Translations under genes and position numbers: made by a program
In this document: positions 33,621 to 44,861 of the stretch, in pieces
How positions within the stretch are numbered: the stretch's first letter is position 1
Layout of the letters: each line of letters begins with the position of its first letter
Notes under the pieces: model-generated
Seen by the model: the letters and a program-made list of their open reading frames with translations, nothing else
Told to the model about the DNA's origin: nothing
The model's database searches: none
From: Dipteronia dyeriana
Lineage: Eukaryota; Streptophyta; Magnoliopsida; Sapindales; Sapindaceae
DNA length: 64,000 bases
NCBI GenBank assembly: GCA_032871835.1
Contig: CM065299.1
Span: forward strand, 29,157,074-29,221,073
Direction: 5' to 3'

Positions 33621-34833
33621 ATCTCCCCTTTTGGCTATTTCGTGACAAAACCACTCACTCACAAAGTATCCTCACAATAAGAGGTCAACAAATACATTAT
33701 ATATAACAAGAGATACCTAAAGCTAAATCTTCAAATCTTCCATCTCTTGTAGAATGATCATCCCTACAAAACAAAGAACTACACTTTACAAGACAAGTGT
33801 ATGAGAGAGATCAAGAAAAATAAAAACAAGTGCAATTTGCATGAATTTAGAAACAAGTAACATGCAATCAACAATGCACATAAGCTAACAACACAAAGTC
33901 AACTCCCCCTAAAAACGACATTCTCCTCCTATATGCAAAAACAAAACAAACTCCTCCTAAATCCAAAAAAACAACACAAACTCCCCTTTTTTTTCACAAG
34001 ATAGGCAAATGAGTATTTCCCAACCAGGATGCTATAGCAAAGAGAGATATTTGCAATGTAAATGCATAATCATATACAACAACTTTATGCAGTTTAATTA
34101 AGAGAGAGAGAAATTCATGGAAGTTTTATTGATTGCATTATGTGCGAAAAGATTGCCTTGAATGAAATACATGCAACATCAACTTCCAAAAGCATGGTAT
34201 TTGGCAAAGGAAAATGGCACATGAGGTTCCAAGAGAAGTCAAACCAATTTGCACCAAATTGTCAATGGAAAACAAGATATAGTTTAACAAAAAAAAAGAG
34301 CAACTATCAAACTTTACAAGTTGAACAAAAAATGAGCAACTATTGAGCCCTTTTAGATTTTTCCGGGCAAGATGCCCGTATGATAGTAGCCTTGTTCAAC
34401 AAGTAAAGAGAGAGACTATTGGATTATGAAATCCTTGAAATGGATACAATATCGTTATTGAATGAAGTCTCAAAAGTCACTTGCACACATATTTGCCATC
34501 ATTTTTTAAGCATTCAATAAATTCATCATGCATAACACTTTAAGCATGTCATGATCAAGTTTTCATAAACATGGAGATAAACTTTGGGTCAATCAAATGT
34601 ACTTCCCAATCAACTTTTCTAGTCCAAAAATACATGTTTGAACACAAATAAAACATGCATTTCGAATAAGGTAAAAACACCTTTATTAAATAAAAAGTCA
34701 TATAATAATATATGCATCCAAGATACTCAAGAAATTAATTAAAGAGCATAAAATTGAACAATTATTTGCTTATTAGAATGCAAGTTCGCTATCTTTGCTT
34801 GAGCTCCTTATATGGGTGAAACACCAAAACTCA
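33621..34833 (-). other. SIR-2 3' noncoding tail
   Basis: PPT at 33621-33635, further PPT-like runs at about 33903, 33927, 33950 and 33980. No coding support. Confidence 0.7.
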
Positions 34834-35426
34834 TCAATGCATATGACAAATCCCAATAGATCTACTAAGAGATTTAAACCTAGTTGAATCTAATGGTTTT
34901 GTAAACAAATCCGCTAGTTGATCATTTGTGCCCACATGTTCAAGTGCAATGCATTTGCTCTCAACTAGCTCTCTAATGAAATGATGTCTAATGTCAATAT
35001 GCTTAGTTCTAGAATGTTGGACAGGATTTATTGAAATATTAATGGCACTTATGTTATCACAATAAAGGGTTAGAGTTCCTTGCTCAAAGCCATAATTCAC
35101 AAGCATTTGCTTCATCCAAAGGAGTTGTGTGCAAGCACTCCCAGTGGCTATATACTCAGCCTCGGTTGTGGATAATGAGATGGAATTTTGCTTCTTGCAA
35201 AACCAAGACACAAGATTGTTCCCTCAGAAGAAGCAACCGCCCGATGTACTCTTCCTATCATCACAATTACCTACACAATATACATCACTAAAGCCAACTA
35301 AACTAGCATTAGTGTCAAAAGAGTACCATATCCCATAGTTGGATGTCCCATTTACATATCGAATGATTCTCTTCACAGAGGAGAGATAGGATTCCTTGGG
35401 ATTGACTTGATACCTATCACACACAC
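34834..35426 (-). pseudogene. pol: SIR-2 RNase H and RT end, 3' of the TAT-3 insertion
   Basis: Begins at the TAT-3 boundary with CDRYQVNPKE, then IIRYVNGTSNYGIWYS, DDRKSTSGGCF (stop near 35221), TTEAEYIATGSACTQLLW, LYCDNISAINIS and [14 protein letters not shown], ending near SIGICHMH. The Asp and Glu of copia RNase H are present. The open frame is otherwise continuous. The missing upstream part is at 57986-58623. Confidence 0.85.
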
Positions 35427-36290
35427 TGTTGACGTTGATTTCTGGATGTATGAAAATTGTCAACATGGATTGGATTTCAGCTGTAATTTCAAAGAGAAAG
35501 ATAAGGAGAAAATAATTAGACTTGAGTTTTTTACATGGTAAAACTTCGATGACCGAAGAAACATCCACGGGTGGTTGAATGATCAACCAAGCCAAAATCC
35601 ACTATGAAATAATATAATTACAATCCTCGATCTCTCTTTCTTCTCTTTGTATTTTTCTATGATTGCTTTATATATCTCTCTTGGCGAGATTATGGGTCTA
35701 TTTATTTGTTTATAGAACCCTAATCTGCTTTGTACAAGTAATAGAAGATCTTTGTATTTAATTATGATTATTTACTTGCTTGAAGCTGATTATCTTCTTT
35801 CCTGTTTCGGAGTCTTGTATTAAGATCGAATGGGACTCTAGTAGTCCAATTAGGACTTATTTCCTTATAAGAGCGTAGTCTTTTTAAAGAAATAAAGTTG
35901 TTACCTTATTGGGAACCTTACCTGCTCGATATCCTATTCTTATTAGGATTTCATTTTGACATGAATATCTTCGAGTATTTTAATGACTTGATCCGTGCAG
36001 TTTCTTTCATGTTTATCCCGGGTAAGGACAATACCCGTTGGTCCCGAGTAATGTCATTTGATCTCGAGTAGAAATGTAATTTAAACAGCCACGAGTGTCA
36101 TTAACTGATCCGGAGTAGTATATGACGTCGATTGACCCTGGACAGGTTCTGTTCAACATCTGCTTACTCGGGTTTTCTCTTCTTCATTGATGTCTTGTAG
36201 GATATTTTCTGAATGCCTATTCGGATGTCCACCTGGCAATTTATCCTCTTTGTTGATGACGTGTATGTACGATAAAATTCACATATGACA
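35427..36290 (-). repeat. TAT-3 3' LTR
   Basis: 864 bp. It matches 57091-57985 but lacks a ~27-bp segment present in that copy near 57668-57695, and has scattered substitutions. Confidence 0.88.
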
Positions 36291-36519
36291 ATACCCCCTT
36301 AAATATTTTTGTTGAACAGAGTTTTATTTCGGGCAAAAGTATTTTCCTATTCAGCAAAAGTACTTTAATCAGGTTTTCAATATCTTTTCAGTGCCCGAGT
36401 AAATATCTTGTCATAATGACGCGTCTTAATGGTGACTCTGTAAATTCGATTTGCCTCCTCACACGAGATCTTTAATGACGGCAATGTTTTAGAGTTCTGA
36501 CGGTGAAAGTCAGTTCTCT

Positions 36520-36570
36520 TTTTGACACGTGTCCCTTGCCTCATCATTTTTCATTATCATTTATAAGAAA
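36520..36570 (+). promoter_or_regulatory. Promoter-like region for TAT-3 antisense ORF
   Basis: A G-box core in GACACGTGTCCC (about 36524-36535) is followed by a TATA-like CATTTATAAGAA (about 36558-36569), then about 240 bp of leader to the ATG at 36811. The remaining 36291-36519 is PPT and AT-rich DNA without ORFs. Confidence 0.4.
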
Positions 36571-37903
36571 CGACCTATGCGTTTCCCCGTGCGCCGCCTA
36601 CGTCATCAAACCTCATCATCATTTTTTTCCGCCTTGAGATCCTAGGGTTCTGTGCTATCATCTCTTTAAATTCTTCACTGAGAGACAGTGTTGGTTCATT
36701 CACAAACATTTTCAGCAGAAAAAATTTCTCAAACCAGATTTCTTTACGCATAAAATCGCCATTTCTCCATAAAAGATTCTGCACCAGTTCTTTATTCAAG
36801 GTTAGTTTCAATGGATCTGTCTTCCCGTCATCGACTTTTTAATATTGCTCTTGAAGCATTAGATCGTGGGGACTTTCAATTAGTTTTCTGCATTCGAAAA
36901 TTGTTGGGGGAAATCCCTGATGAGCCTCCATTTTAAAAAGTTGATGTTTCTAGGCTTCACCCTGATGTCACTTTTAGTCCTATATCCAGTTCTGATTCTT
37001 TATCTAGTTCTGATTCTTCATCTAGTTCTGAATCTAATGTTTCTAATCACAGGGCACCTCTACGAAGGATAGGGAAGCATCAAAGCAGAAGTGAAGTCCA
37101 CAAGCACAACTCGGGCAACATTCGGATTAGGGAGCAGGCTGTTGACGATAACGATATAGATGTTGAAGAGCCGAATGTAGTCAAATTAGATTAGATAGAT
37201 AAGTATCGTGAACGATTCGGTCACTATGATTCTAGCGGGTGATAGAGCTACATGGAATCCTCCCCCGGACATGGTGGCGATTTATGGATCCATGTTTTGC
37301 TGCGGTGTCACTATCTCTCTTTAGCCATTCATTGCATGGTTTCTGACTGAAGCAGGGATCGCTCCGGCCCAACTAGCCCTAATCAACTACAAAATCTTGA
37401 TGTGCATGTGGCACATGTACAGCCGGATGAAATTATCGTCACCCTCCCCGAGTGAAATCATGCATTTCTTTACGTTGAGGCAGTCTGGCAAGACAGAAAC
37501 CTATTTCCTCATGTCTAATCCGCCAGACTGTTGGGTCCCCGAAGGGACAAAGGTGAATCTGGGAGTTGATATCTCGGATGACCCTAAAAAGAAGGGCTTC
37601 GTATGGAGATTCCCTACATCTAGCAAGTTCTGGAATAATAGTTGATTTTTTGTAGGAGGAAGTCTCGGGCTTGATATCACGTTACAACTGGGGATACTCG
37701 GACGGTGTTGAAAGTTCTTTGTTTCTTCTGTTTCCCCAAGATATGGAACAAGAAGAAAATTGATTATAGCGATACTGAGCTAACCAGACTTGCTCGGGTA
37801 GCCGTTCGCATTCTCAAAAAGAGGAGCAAGATTTATCTCTTTACTGAGGCGAAGATGATAGAGTTCGGCTTCTTCAAACAGATTTCGGGCTACCGCATGC
37901 AAT

Positions 37904-37983
37904 GTAAGTGATCTTTGTGGCCCTCTTTCTATTTTTTTTTCTTTTCTTTTATATTCTTATGTGATTCTCTTCATTTTTTTAAG
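37904..37983 (+). other. Predicted intron 1 of TAT-3 antisense ORF
   Basis: Donor GTAAGTGATC at 37904, a long pyrimidine tract, acceptor TTTTTTTAAG at 37983. Removing 80 bp keeps the frame from the globular domain into the acidic linker. Confidence 0.6.
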
Positions 37984-38746
37984 TATATGACACGGATATC
38001 GTCTGCGACCTCCAAGCTCGCCAAGTGAAATCTATTCTTCAAGCGAGTCGAAGAGAAGCTTCTCGTCTGAGCAATGACGGAATTGGCCCGTCTAAGTCTG
38101 ATGAGGAACCTGATGCGGTCGAAAGGCAAGTTCCCGAATATGTCCCCGAAGACCTCGTTCAACCGACTGCAGGGGAGATTAGTGGTCTGAGCTGCCCAAC
38201 GGATCATACCGAACTGCCTGATGACGGGGAGAGGTAAAGTGAGGGTCCTGGTGAGGAGCCTGTCAGACAATCAGTCGCCGATGATAGAGGTAATACCTCT
38301 GTAGGATAAGAACCTGTAGATCCTGAATTTTTTGAAGTCTTCTAGAATGATACTCAGAAAGATCATGCAACTGATCTCAGCTTCCACCGTTCTCAGACCG
38401 AGAAACGAAAAGTGGTAGATTCTCTTACTCGCCCTCAGAATATCCCTTGGGTGGTCTCATTCGATGACTCCAATGATGAAGATACTGGGGTTGAGATTCC
38501 CCCGAGTGTTGACGTTGCAGCATCGACGGGTGTGGAGACTTCTGAACCTAACAGGAGCCTATTTCCCTCCGAGGTTGAAGATCTAGGAGCTGAACCCTCG
38601 GGGGTTCCTTCATATCCTTCTCCCTAGAATATGCTGCAAGATATGTCATCCTATCGAACTTTCATCGGGGATGATCACTTAAGTTGTTTTCGGGGTTTGG
38701 CTCTCTGACAGACCGTCTTCAGAATTTTTTCAATGGTGCATCTTAT

Positions 38747-38815
38747 GTAAGTTATCATTTTCTTCGATTGTCCTGTTTGCCAGATTTTCATATTTTTAAT
38801 TAAACTTTTTTGTAG
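38747..38815 (+). other. Predicted intron 2 of TAT-3 antisense ORF
   Basis: Donor GTAAGTTATC at 38747, acceptor TTTTTTGTAG at 38815. Removing 69 bp joins linker to coiled coil in frame, the same place as the 304-373 intron in TAT-1. Confidence 0.65.
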
Positions 38816-39969
38816 ATGGTGGCTGAGTTCACTGAGCTAGTTCAGATGCTCCAATATCAAGCTGATAGAAAAAGGTGTCTCGAAGCTCAGCTGATGGAAC
38901 TCGAGGATCACCGTGCTCGGGTCGAAACGGCTTATCAACAAGAGGTTGGTTCTTCCCAAGTTTTTACCGACCACTGTCTGGCAAAGCAGATAGAGGCCGA
39001 GGAGAGGGCTTTTTCGGCAGAAGAGAAAGCTACGTCACTTCAAAACTTATTATCTTCTGCCCAAGAATCAATGCTTAAGCCGAGCAGGAAGCGGAGTAGT
39101 CCAAGTCGGTATATGAACAGGAGATCGAGGATTTGGAACGCCAAGCTCTGACAGTCGAATCCCTATTTAAAGAAGCTAGGCTGGAACTTGAAGTCCAAGG
39201 GGTTGATCGTTTTAAAAGATCCCCTGCCTACGATGCCCTTCTCCTTCGGTAGTTTCAGGGAGGGCTAGTTTCAGTTGGCGATTTCTTCTAAGTTAAGAAT
39301 AGGGCGACTGAGAAGGCCCGAACCAACTGGGACCTGTTGATCAAACATTATGTGGATCAGTCCTTGGAATCTCTTCGGACTCATATGAAGGAGTGGAGAG
39401 CTTACTGTCGTAGCCGAGGCAAAGAGCCCCACCCCATGCATTTAGAGGTTCTATCTGAGCACTTCCTCTCGACTTTTTACGTCAGTCAAGAGTCAGTCAT
39501 GGAGGGTGTGGTGCCTGATGTTGGGCCGATCCCAGGAGAAGATTACAGCCAACGGATGGACGATTCAGTCGACACAATTGATTGGCCTTCTAATGATAAT
39601 CTGCTTTGTAAATATAAGATGGTGCCCGACCCGAGTATTGGCAAAAGCTAAATCCTCCCAATCCTGATTTTTGGTAGATAGGATTTTTTATGGAGATTAT
39701 TTTATACCTGATAACGATTCTGTAACAATTCTTTTTGTAAAGAATTCTATAACAATTCTTTTGTAACGATTCTTTGTTAGGTTTTAGTTTGTGTTGGCAT
39801 TAATTCCATATCAAAATGATGTTTAGTTGTAATGATTTAGTTATTTAGATTCATGATGATTCAAGCTTTAAAGAAGGATGAAAAACAAGTCAAAGCAAGT
39901 TCTAAGTCTTCAAAGAGAAAGGATACAATTTGGTTCTACAAAGGTATACTACGACCTTATCTTTCTCTT

Positions 39970-40150
39970 ACAAGGCTTAGGCACACACACATAATTCATT
40001 CATATGTGTCTCTAGATCGTTGTGCACCATTATAGGCGCACACACACACACAATTCATTCATATGTGTCCCTATATCGTTGTGCACCATTATAGGCACAC
40101 ACATACAATTCATTCATATGTGTCCCTACATCGTTGTGCACCACGTATAA
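39970..40150. repeat. Tandem ~60-bp GT/AC-rich units in NON-2 LTR
   Basis: Three units each contain CATTCATATGTGTCCCT, TCGTTGTGCACCA and an (AC)n run. Comparable arrays lie at 48000-48160, 5450-5550, 13495-13590, 2830-2950 and 20130-20230. Confidence 0.75.
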
Positions 40151-40614
40151 CACATTCTCACCCTTGAAGATGAATGCTCATGCATTGGTATGAAAATAAC
40201 ATGTTTTGGAATATGCATGATTGGAAACTATCTCTATGTAGTTTGCATTCTAGTGTGAATTGTGTTTGTGTGTGTATATGTTTGTATTACATGGATATTG
40301 AACTTGAATTTAGTTTGAAATCATTCTTGATTGAGTTCCGGTCATTTCGGTTACTCATACTATTGTTTTCAAGTTCTAAGTCAAAAGATACTACAATTTC
40401 AACTCATGTTGCATACATTGTCTTCGTATTCATATATCGAGTCAAATTATTATTTTTTGGGTTAAGTATCTTATATTTCCATGTCCGTGTGAGAGCTACG
40501 GTTTGTAATCCGTAAAGGGATTCGAATTCCGAGTTCGGAGGTCAGAGAACGGTCGAAGAACGCGAGGGAAGCGCGAGGGGATTGCACCATGCCGAAGGTC
40601 ATGAAGGTGTGCAA

Positions 40615-40748
40615 GCCCGAGTTGGCGCATGGCCATCTCAGCAGCACAACCTTGCTGCCCCGAGATACCCATGGGCCATCTCGGGGGAACAATATCAAAG
40701 AAGTACAATTTCGTCCATTTGCTCATTTCTTTCCCTCTCCTTTATAAA
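40615..40748 (+). promoter_or_regulatory. NON-2 5' LTR: paired palindromes and TATA box
   Basis: Palindromes with arms related to CCGAGATG/CATCTCGG at 40619-40645 and 40659-40687, then CTTTATAAAC about 55 bp downstream. The 3' LTR copies are at 48627-48652, 48670-48697 and 48751-48758. Confidence 0.55.
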
Positions 40749-42437
40749 CTCTTTCCCTCTCACATTTCATTCTAAGAAGAAATTCAAACTAGTGTGCATA
40801 ATTTTTCTCTCTACATTTGCTCACCTTCCAAACACCATAACTTCTTCATTTTAACTTTGATTTGAGTGATTCAAAGTTGAGAGCGTTTGTCTATTCATCC
40901 TCCATCTTTTCTATGAAGGTTTGAGTGAGTTTTGTTGCTGTTTTTGGGGTCTAAACACACAAAAACGGGACTGCACCTAAATCAACTAATGTATTGATTT
41001 TCTCTCAAAGTTTTCTTTTAAAACTTGGTCAATTACCTTGGGTTTTCTTCTTCAATATATATTTGTATATTGTGAGTGTTTTGATTTGAGTTTTGAACTC
41101 TTTCAAAGCTTGGTTGAGTTTCAATTGAAATCATTCATGTTGAGTTAGGTTTTGATTTTGCCTATGTTATCACATGTTTGGGATTGTATTGTGCTAGCTT
41201 TGATTCTAGGACTATTTCATAATCTTTGATTGATTGATTTTGTGAAAAATAGGTCCTCACATGTATTAGGCTCTCTTAGCCGAAATTCTCACATAACACA
41301 TGTGCTTATGTTCTTTTGAGCTATTCATGTGATTTGTTGAATCTATGATTAGGAATATGCTCTAGAACTTTAGCTTTAATCTAATTGACTTTGTCATATG
41401 ATTTTAGTATGTTTTTGGTTTGTGTGATTTAAACTTGATCTTGTGATTTATTGAACATATCTTGTGATTCAAGTTTAGATCTATGCATGTATCTAGGTTG
41501 TGATTGTTATTGAACATATCTTACATGATCTAGATTGTTTATACATGCATGATTAACTAGACTATATGTGATTTGTGCATACATGCTCATGTCTAGTATT
41601 TTCCATAGGATGTGTTGATCATAGCATTCTATGTTTTGTGCTTATTTATGTTTTGCATTCATGATCACCTAGATGCCTTATGAGAAGGAAGTCTTGACAA
41701 TAGATGTGAGAACTATGGTGTTGAGCAAGAAGTCTTGGCAAGAGGCATGAGGCCTTGGATTGTCGAGCAAGGAAGTCTTGGCTAGAGTCGGGAGGACTCG
41801 GATAGTCGAGCAAGAAGTCTTACCTAGAGTCGGGAGAACTCGAATAGGTGAGCGAGGAAGTCTTAACTAGAGTCGTGAGGACTTAGTTGAGCAAGAAGTC
41901 TTGCCTTGGGTCGTGAGGATCCGGATAAGGTAAGCGAGAAAGTCTTGATAAGAGGTGTGAGGCCTCAGATTGTTGAGCATAGAGTGACAACTTCTAGAGT
42001 AGGATAGGAGGGTAGTTTCTAGGTGAAGAGGTCACTTGAGAGATTGTACTTGTCTTATCTACTAGTGGATTTTGTTTGCCGGTGGCTGCTAGCCCGTGGA
42101 TGTTTCCTCTTTGGAGGTTTACCATGTTATATCTTGTGTCAACTTTTCTCTATCCCTATCTCTCTAATATTTGTATTGTGGATAGAACTCTTTATGTTTG
42201 TTGACTTTCTTTCTATAATATAGATTGTGTATGTGTTACAATTACTTATTTGTATCACACTTTACTTGTGTTTATATATTGATTAATTATCTTTAATTAA
42301 TATAAATATTGTGATACAAGTAATCTAGAGAGACAAACTTTTATTTGTTTCTAAGGGAGTCGAAAAAGGTGTCTAACATATTCACCCCCCCCCCCCTCTA
42401 GGTTAGCCTTGAGCATTTAACCGTGTTTGTATTTTCA

Positions 42438-42453
42438 ATTGGAATCAGAACAG
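42438..42453 (+). promoter_or_regulatory. NON-2 primer-binding site, decayed
   Basis: ATTGGAATCAGAACAG; the initiator tRNA-Met site with two changes compared with NON-1. Confidence 0.75.
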
Positions 42454-42521
42454 GACACTAGATTGCACTTAGTGTGAGTCCGGGGTGATACTTTCACGGT
42501 TTTTGTAAGGCGTTTGAAGTC

Positions 42522-44593
42522 ATGGGTTTACAAGATGATGTAATGGCGGAGGGAGCCTCAAATACTAGGCCACCATTACTTCGTGGCACTAACTTTTTGT
42601 ATTGGAAGTTAAGGATGAAAGCTTACATCCACTCTATTGATGAAAGGGCTTGGATGGTAATGGAAGAAGGTTATAGTCCTTCTACCAAGGTTCAAGAGGA
42701 TGGAACCATGATGCTCAAGCCAATGAGTGAATGGACAACAAATGAGTTTGAGGTTGCTAAATGGCACCATTGTGCTATAAATGCCATCTTTGGAGGAGTT
42801 GATAGGTATCAATTCTCCTACATTCAAAATCTTGAATCCATAGAGGAAGCTTTGGATACTCTCCAAGTTACTAATGAAGGAACCTTAGTGATGAAGAAAT
42901 CGAGGCTTCAAATGTTGGTATCACAATTTGATGGTTTAAGTATGGGTGAAGAAGAAAAGTTTGAAAACTTCAAATTCCGGCTTCTTAACATAGCTAACCA
43001 ATGTCAAGCACTTGGAGTACCTATCTCAAAAGAGCGTTTAAATTGGAAAATCCTTAGGTCTCTTCCTAAGAGATTCAAATCAAAGGTGACAACCATTGAG
43101 AAAACAAGGATGTGGATAGTATGAACATCGATGAGTTGCTTGGGTCTCTCCAAACTTATGAGATGTGCTTGAAGCCAAAGATGAAAAGTAAGGGAATCGC
43201 TATCAATGCTATTGTGGAGGAGAGTGATGATGAAAATGAAGAGATGGCACTCTTGGTTAGAAGGTTCAAAAAGTTTCTAAAGAAGAATGCCAAGCCTAGA
43301 GGCAAGTCTTTTAAGGAAAAAAGAGTCAAAAGAACATCATCTCCAAGGATTGAGAATAATAGTCAAGCCATGAACAAGAAAGAGGTTCAATGCTATAATT
43401 GTCATGGTTTTGGTCACTTTGCTAGTGAGTGCACCAAGAAGCCATCTAAGAAAGACAATAAAGGCAAAGTGTTGGCGGCTACTTGAAGTGATGATAACTC
43501 TAGTGACAATGAGAGCTCTAGTAGTGAGTCTTCAAGTGATGAAGAGTTGGTGAGCAACTTTGTAGCTCTAACAGCTTCTTATTCTTCACTAGATGTTGAT
43601 GGTACAATATCTTTGAACAAGAACCTTGATGCAAATCATGATGGAAGCTCAAGTTCCATTCCTACTAATCTTGAGTTGTTGAAAAAGATAGAAAAGATTG
43701 AAGAAGCTAGAGATAATGCTCAAAGAGAAGTAGTTAAGAAGGATGATTTGATCAAGAAGCAACTAGATGAGTTTGTGGTTGTTACTCGTAGACTTCTTGG
43801 TGAGAAAAGTGATATTATGAAGAAGTTTAGAGAACTTGAAAAGATAAACCTTGAGAAGGATAATGTGATATCTTTTTTAAAGAAGAGAGAGCAAGAATTG
43901 ATGGAAGAGATAGACACGGCTAAGGAGGTCATTAAGGACTTAGTGAATGATTTGGTTAGTGTGTCTAGTGTTAGGAATCTTGTTAACTCTCATAGTGGTG
44001 AAGATGACTTGGTAGTTAAAGATGAGCTCTTGAAAGCACCAATTCATACACACTTTGATGAAGTTGTGATTGATAAGAAACCACACAAGAAGAGAAGATC
44101 AAAAACAAAGAAGAAGTTGGCGGACAAGGTATCTTTACAAACTCCTAGTGAAGCTAGTTCAACTTCAAAAGGTACAATCTCATCTTTTATTCCAATTTGC
44201 CATTATTGCAACACAATAGGTCACATTAAGCCTAGGTGTTATAATTATATTGAAAAATACAAATTAGGAAATGAATCTAGTGATAAAGAGATTAAACTTC
44301 AACTTGAACATGCTAAGGTCTTGAAATTTGAGAAACATGATAATATTGCGAAGCATGAGAATAAGTTGTGGAGTAGAAAGAATACTAATCTTGTTCAACT
44401 TGACAAAGCTTGTGTTGGTAATGTTAAGGAAGAGTGTATTAATGATATTCTTGTTAATCAAGTCATTGAAGGACTTTACTCTAGATTTAACATTGTTGTC
44501 AATGATGATATTGGAAATGTTTGTGTAGGTACACCCAAGAACAAGTGGTTCAAGGGTGAGTGCTCTTATCACCAATATAAGAAGCACATATGA
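42522..44593 (+). pseudogene. gag: NON-2 gag polyprotein
   Basis: ATG at 42522 (MGLQDDVMAEG) is 69 bp after the PBS region. Domains in order: copia gag domain (WKLRMKAYIHS, LDTLQVTNEGT, FRLLNIANQCQ; 42530-43100), CCHC knuckle CYNCHGFGHFASEC (43391-43432), acidic Ser-rich linker, coiled coil (43680-43960), second CCHC knuckle CHYCNTIGHIKPRC (44198-44239) and a tail ending KNKWFKGECSYH. Breaks: one frameshift near 43100 and a TGA for Trp at 43484-43486. Compared with NON-1 both knuckles are intact. The homologous SIR-1 frame continues into a protease; here it stops at 44593 with no DSG motif. The two copies together indicate that the ancestral gag was complete. Confidence 0.88.
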
Positions 44594-44861
44594 GATAACT
44601 TTGAGGCTATATATCAATTGTATTGAGAATTGTTGCTTGCTAGCTTTGAATACTCCATGTATTGATATGAACTTGGTTTTCTCACATCATGTTTGTTATG
44701 ATGGTCAAAATTTGTTGATTAACTTTAGAGAAGTTCTTTTGTTATTTGTGATAATTGAGTTGAGATATTATGCTTTTTATACTCTTGTTGTGAAACATCT
44801 TCAACTTGATGTCATGAGGACATTCAAGGCAAGAGTGCTCATAAAAAGGGCGGAAGTATGA
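44556..44861 (+). CDS. NON-2 conserved 101-codon ORF in place of pol
   Basis: Starts MSALITNIRSTYE, overlaps the last 38 bp of gag in another frame, ends VLIKRAEV. Same length as the NON-1 copy with no indel. No domain recognised; hydrophobic, Cys- and Leu-containing, no clear signal peptide. An expression claim would be unsupported. It lies in a ~0.45-kb segment (about 44600-45060) found only in the NON family at the point where SIR-1 has pol. Confidence 0.3.
   Translation: MSALITNIRSTYEITLRLYINCIENCCLLALNTPCIDMNLVFSHHVCYDGQNLLINFREVLLLFVIIELRYYAFYTLVVKHLQLDVMRTFKARVLIKRAEV

Larger units (their letters stand above)
36811..39654 (+). pseudogene. TAT-3 antisense accessory ORF (gypsy-type-transposon-like), spliced
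   Basis: Encoded on the strand opposite TAT-3 pol. ATG at 36811 (MDLSSRHRLF) leads through a Ser-rich stretch to a globular domain at about 37240-37900: PPPDMVAIYGSMFCCGV, WFLTEAGIAPAQLALIN, FTLRQSGKTETYFL and a WNNS...FVGG motif. This resembles plant proteins annotated as putative gypsy-type transposon. An acidic linker (38000-38630) follows, then a coiled coil (38816-39170, VAEFTELVQMLQYQ) and a C-terminal region ending near GPIPGEDYSQ and SIDTIDW-like motifs at about 39650. Two introns keep the frame open across junctions. Stops (TAA near 36934, TAG near 37192, others) and frameshifts make it a pseudogene. Role unknown. Confidence 0.65.
39775..42437 (+). repeat. NON-2 5' LTR
   Basis: 2663 bp, TGTTAGGTTTTAG ... 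TTGTATTTTCA. GT-rich units at about 39975-40150, palindromes at 40619-40645 and 40659-40687, TATA at 40741-40748, degenerate repeats at 41680-41985, C12 at 42385-42396. Confidence 0.9.

Noticed and set aside
34140..34346. 68-codon + strand ORF in the SIR-2 tail
   Set aside because: Lys/Gln-rich frame in AT-rich noncoding DNA, antisense to the element, no counterpart in other Sireviruses here.
38816..39170. Coiled-coil protein resembling a kinesin or myosin tail
   Set aside because: It is the C-terminal part of the antisense accessory ORF, in frame across an intron, with the same design in TAT-1.
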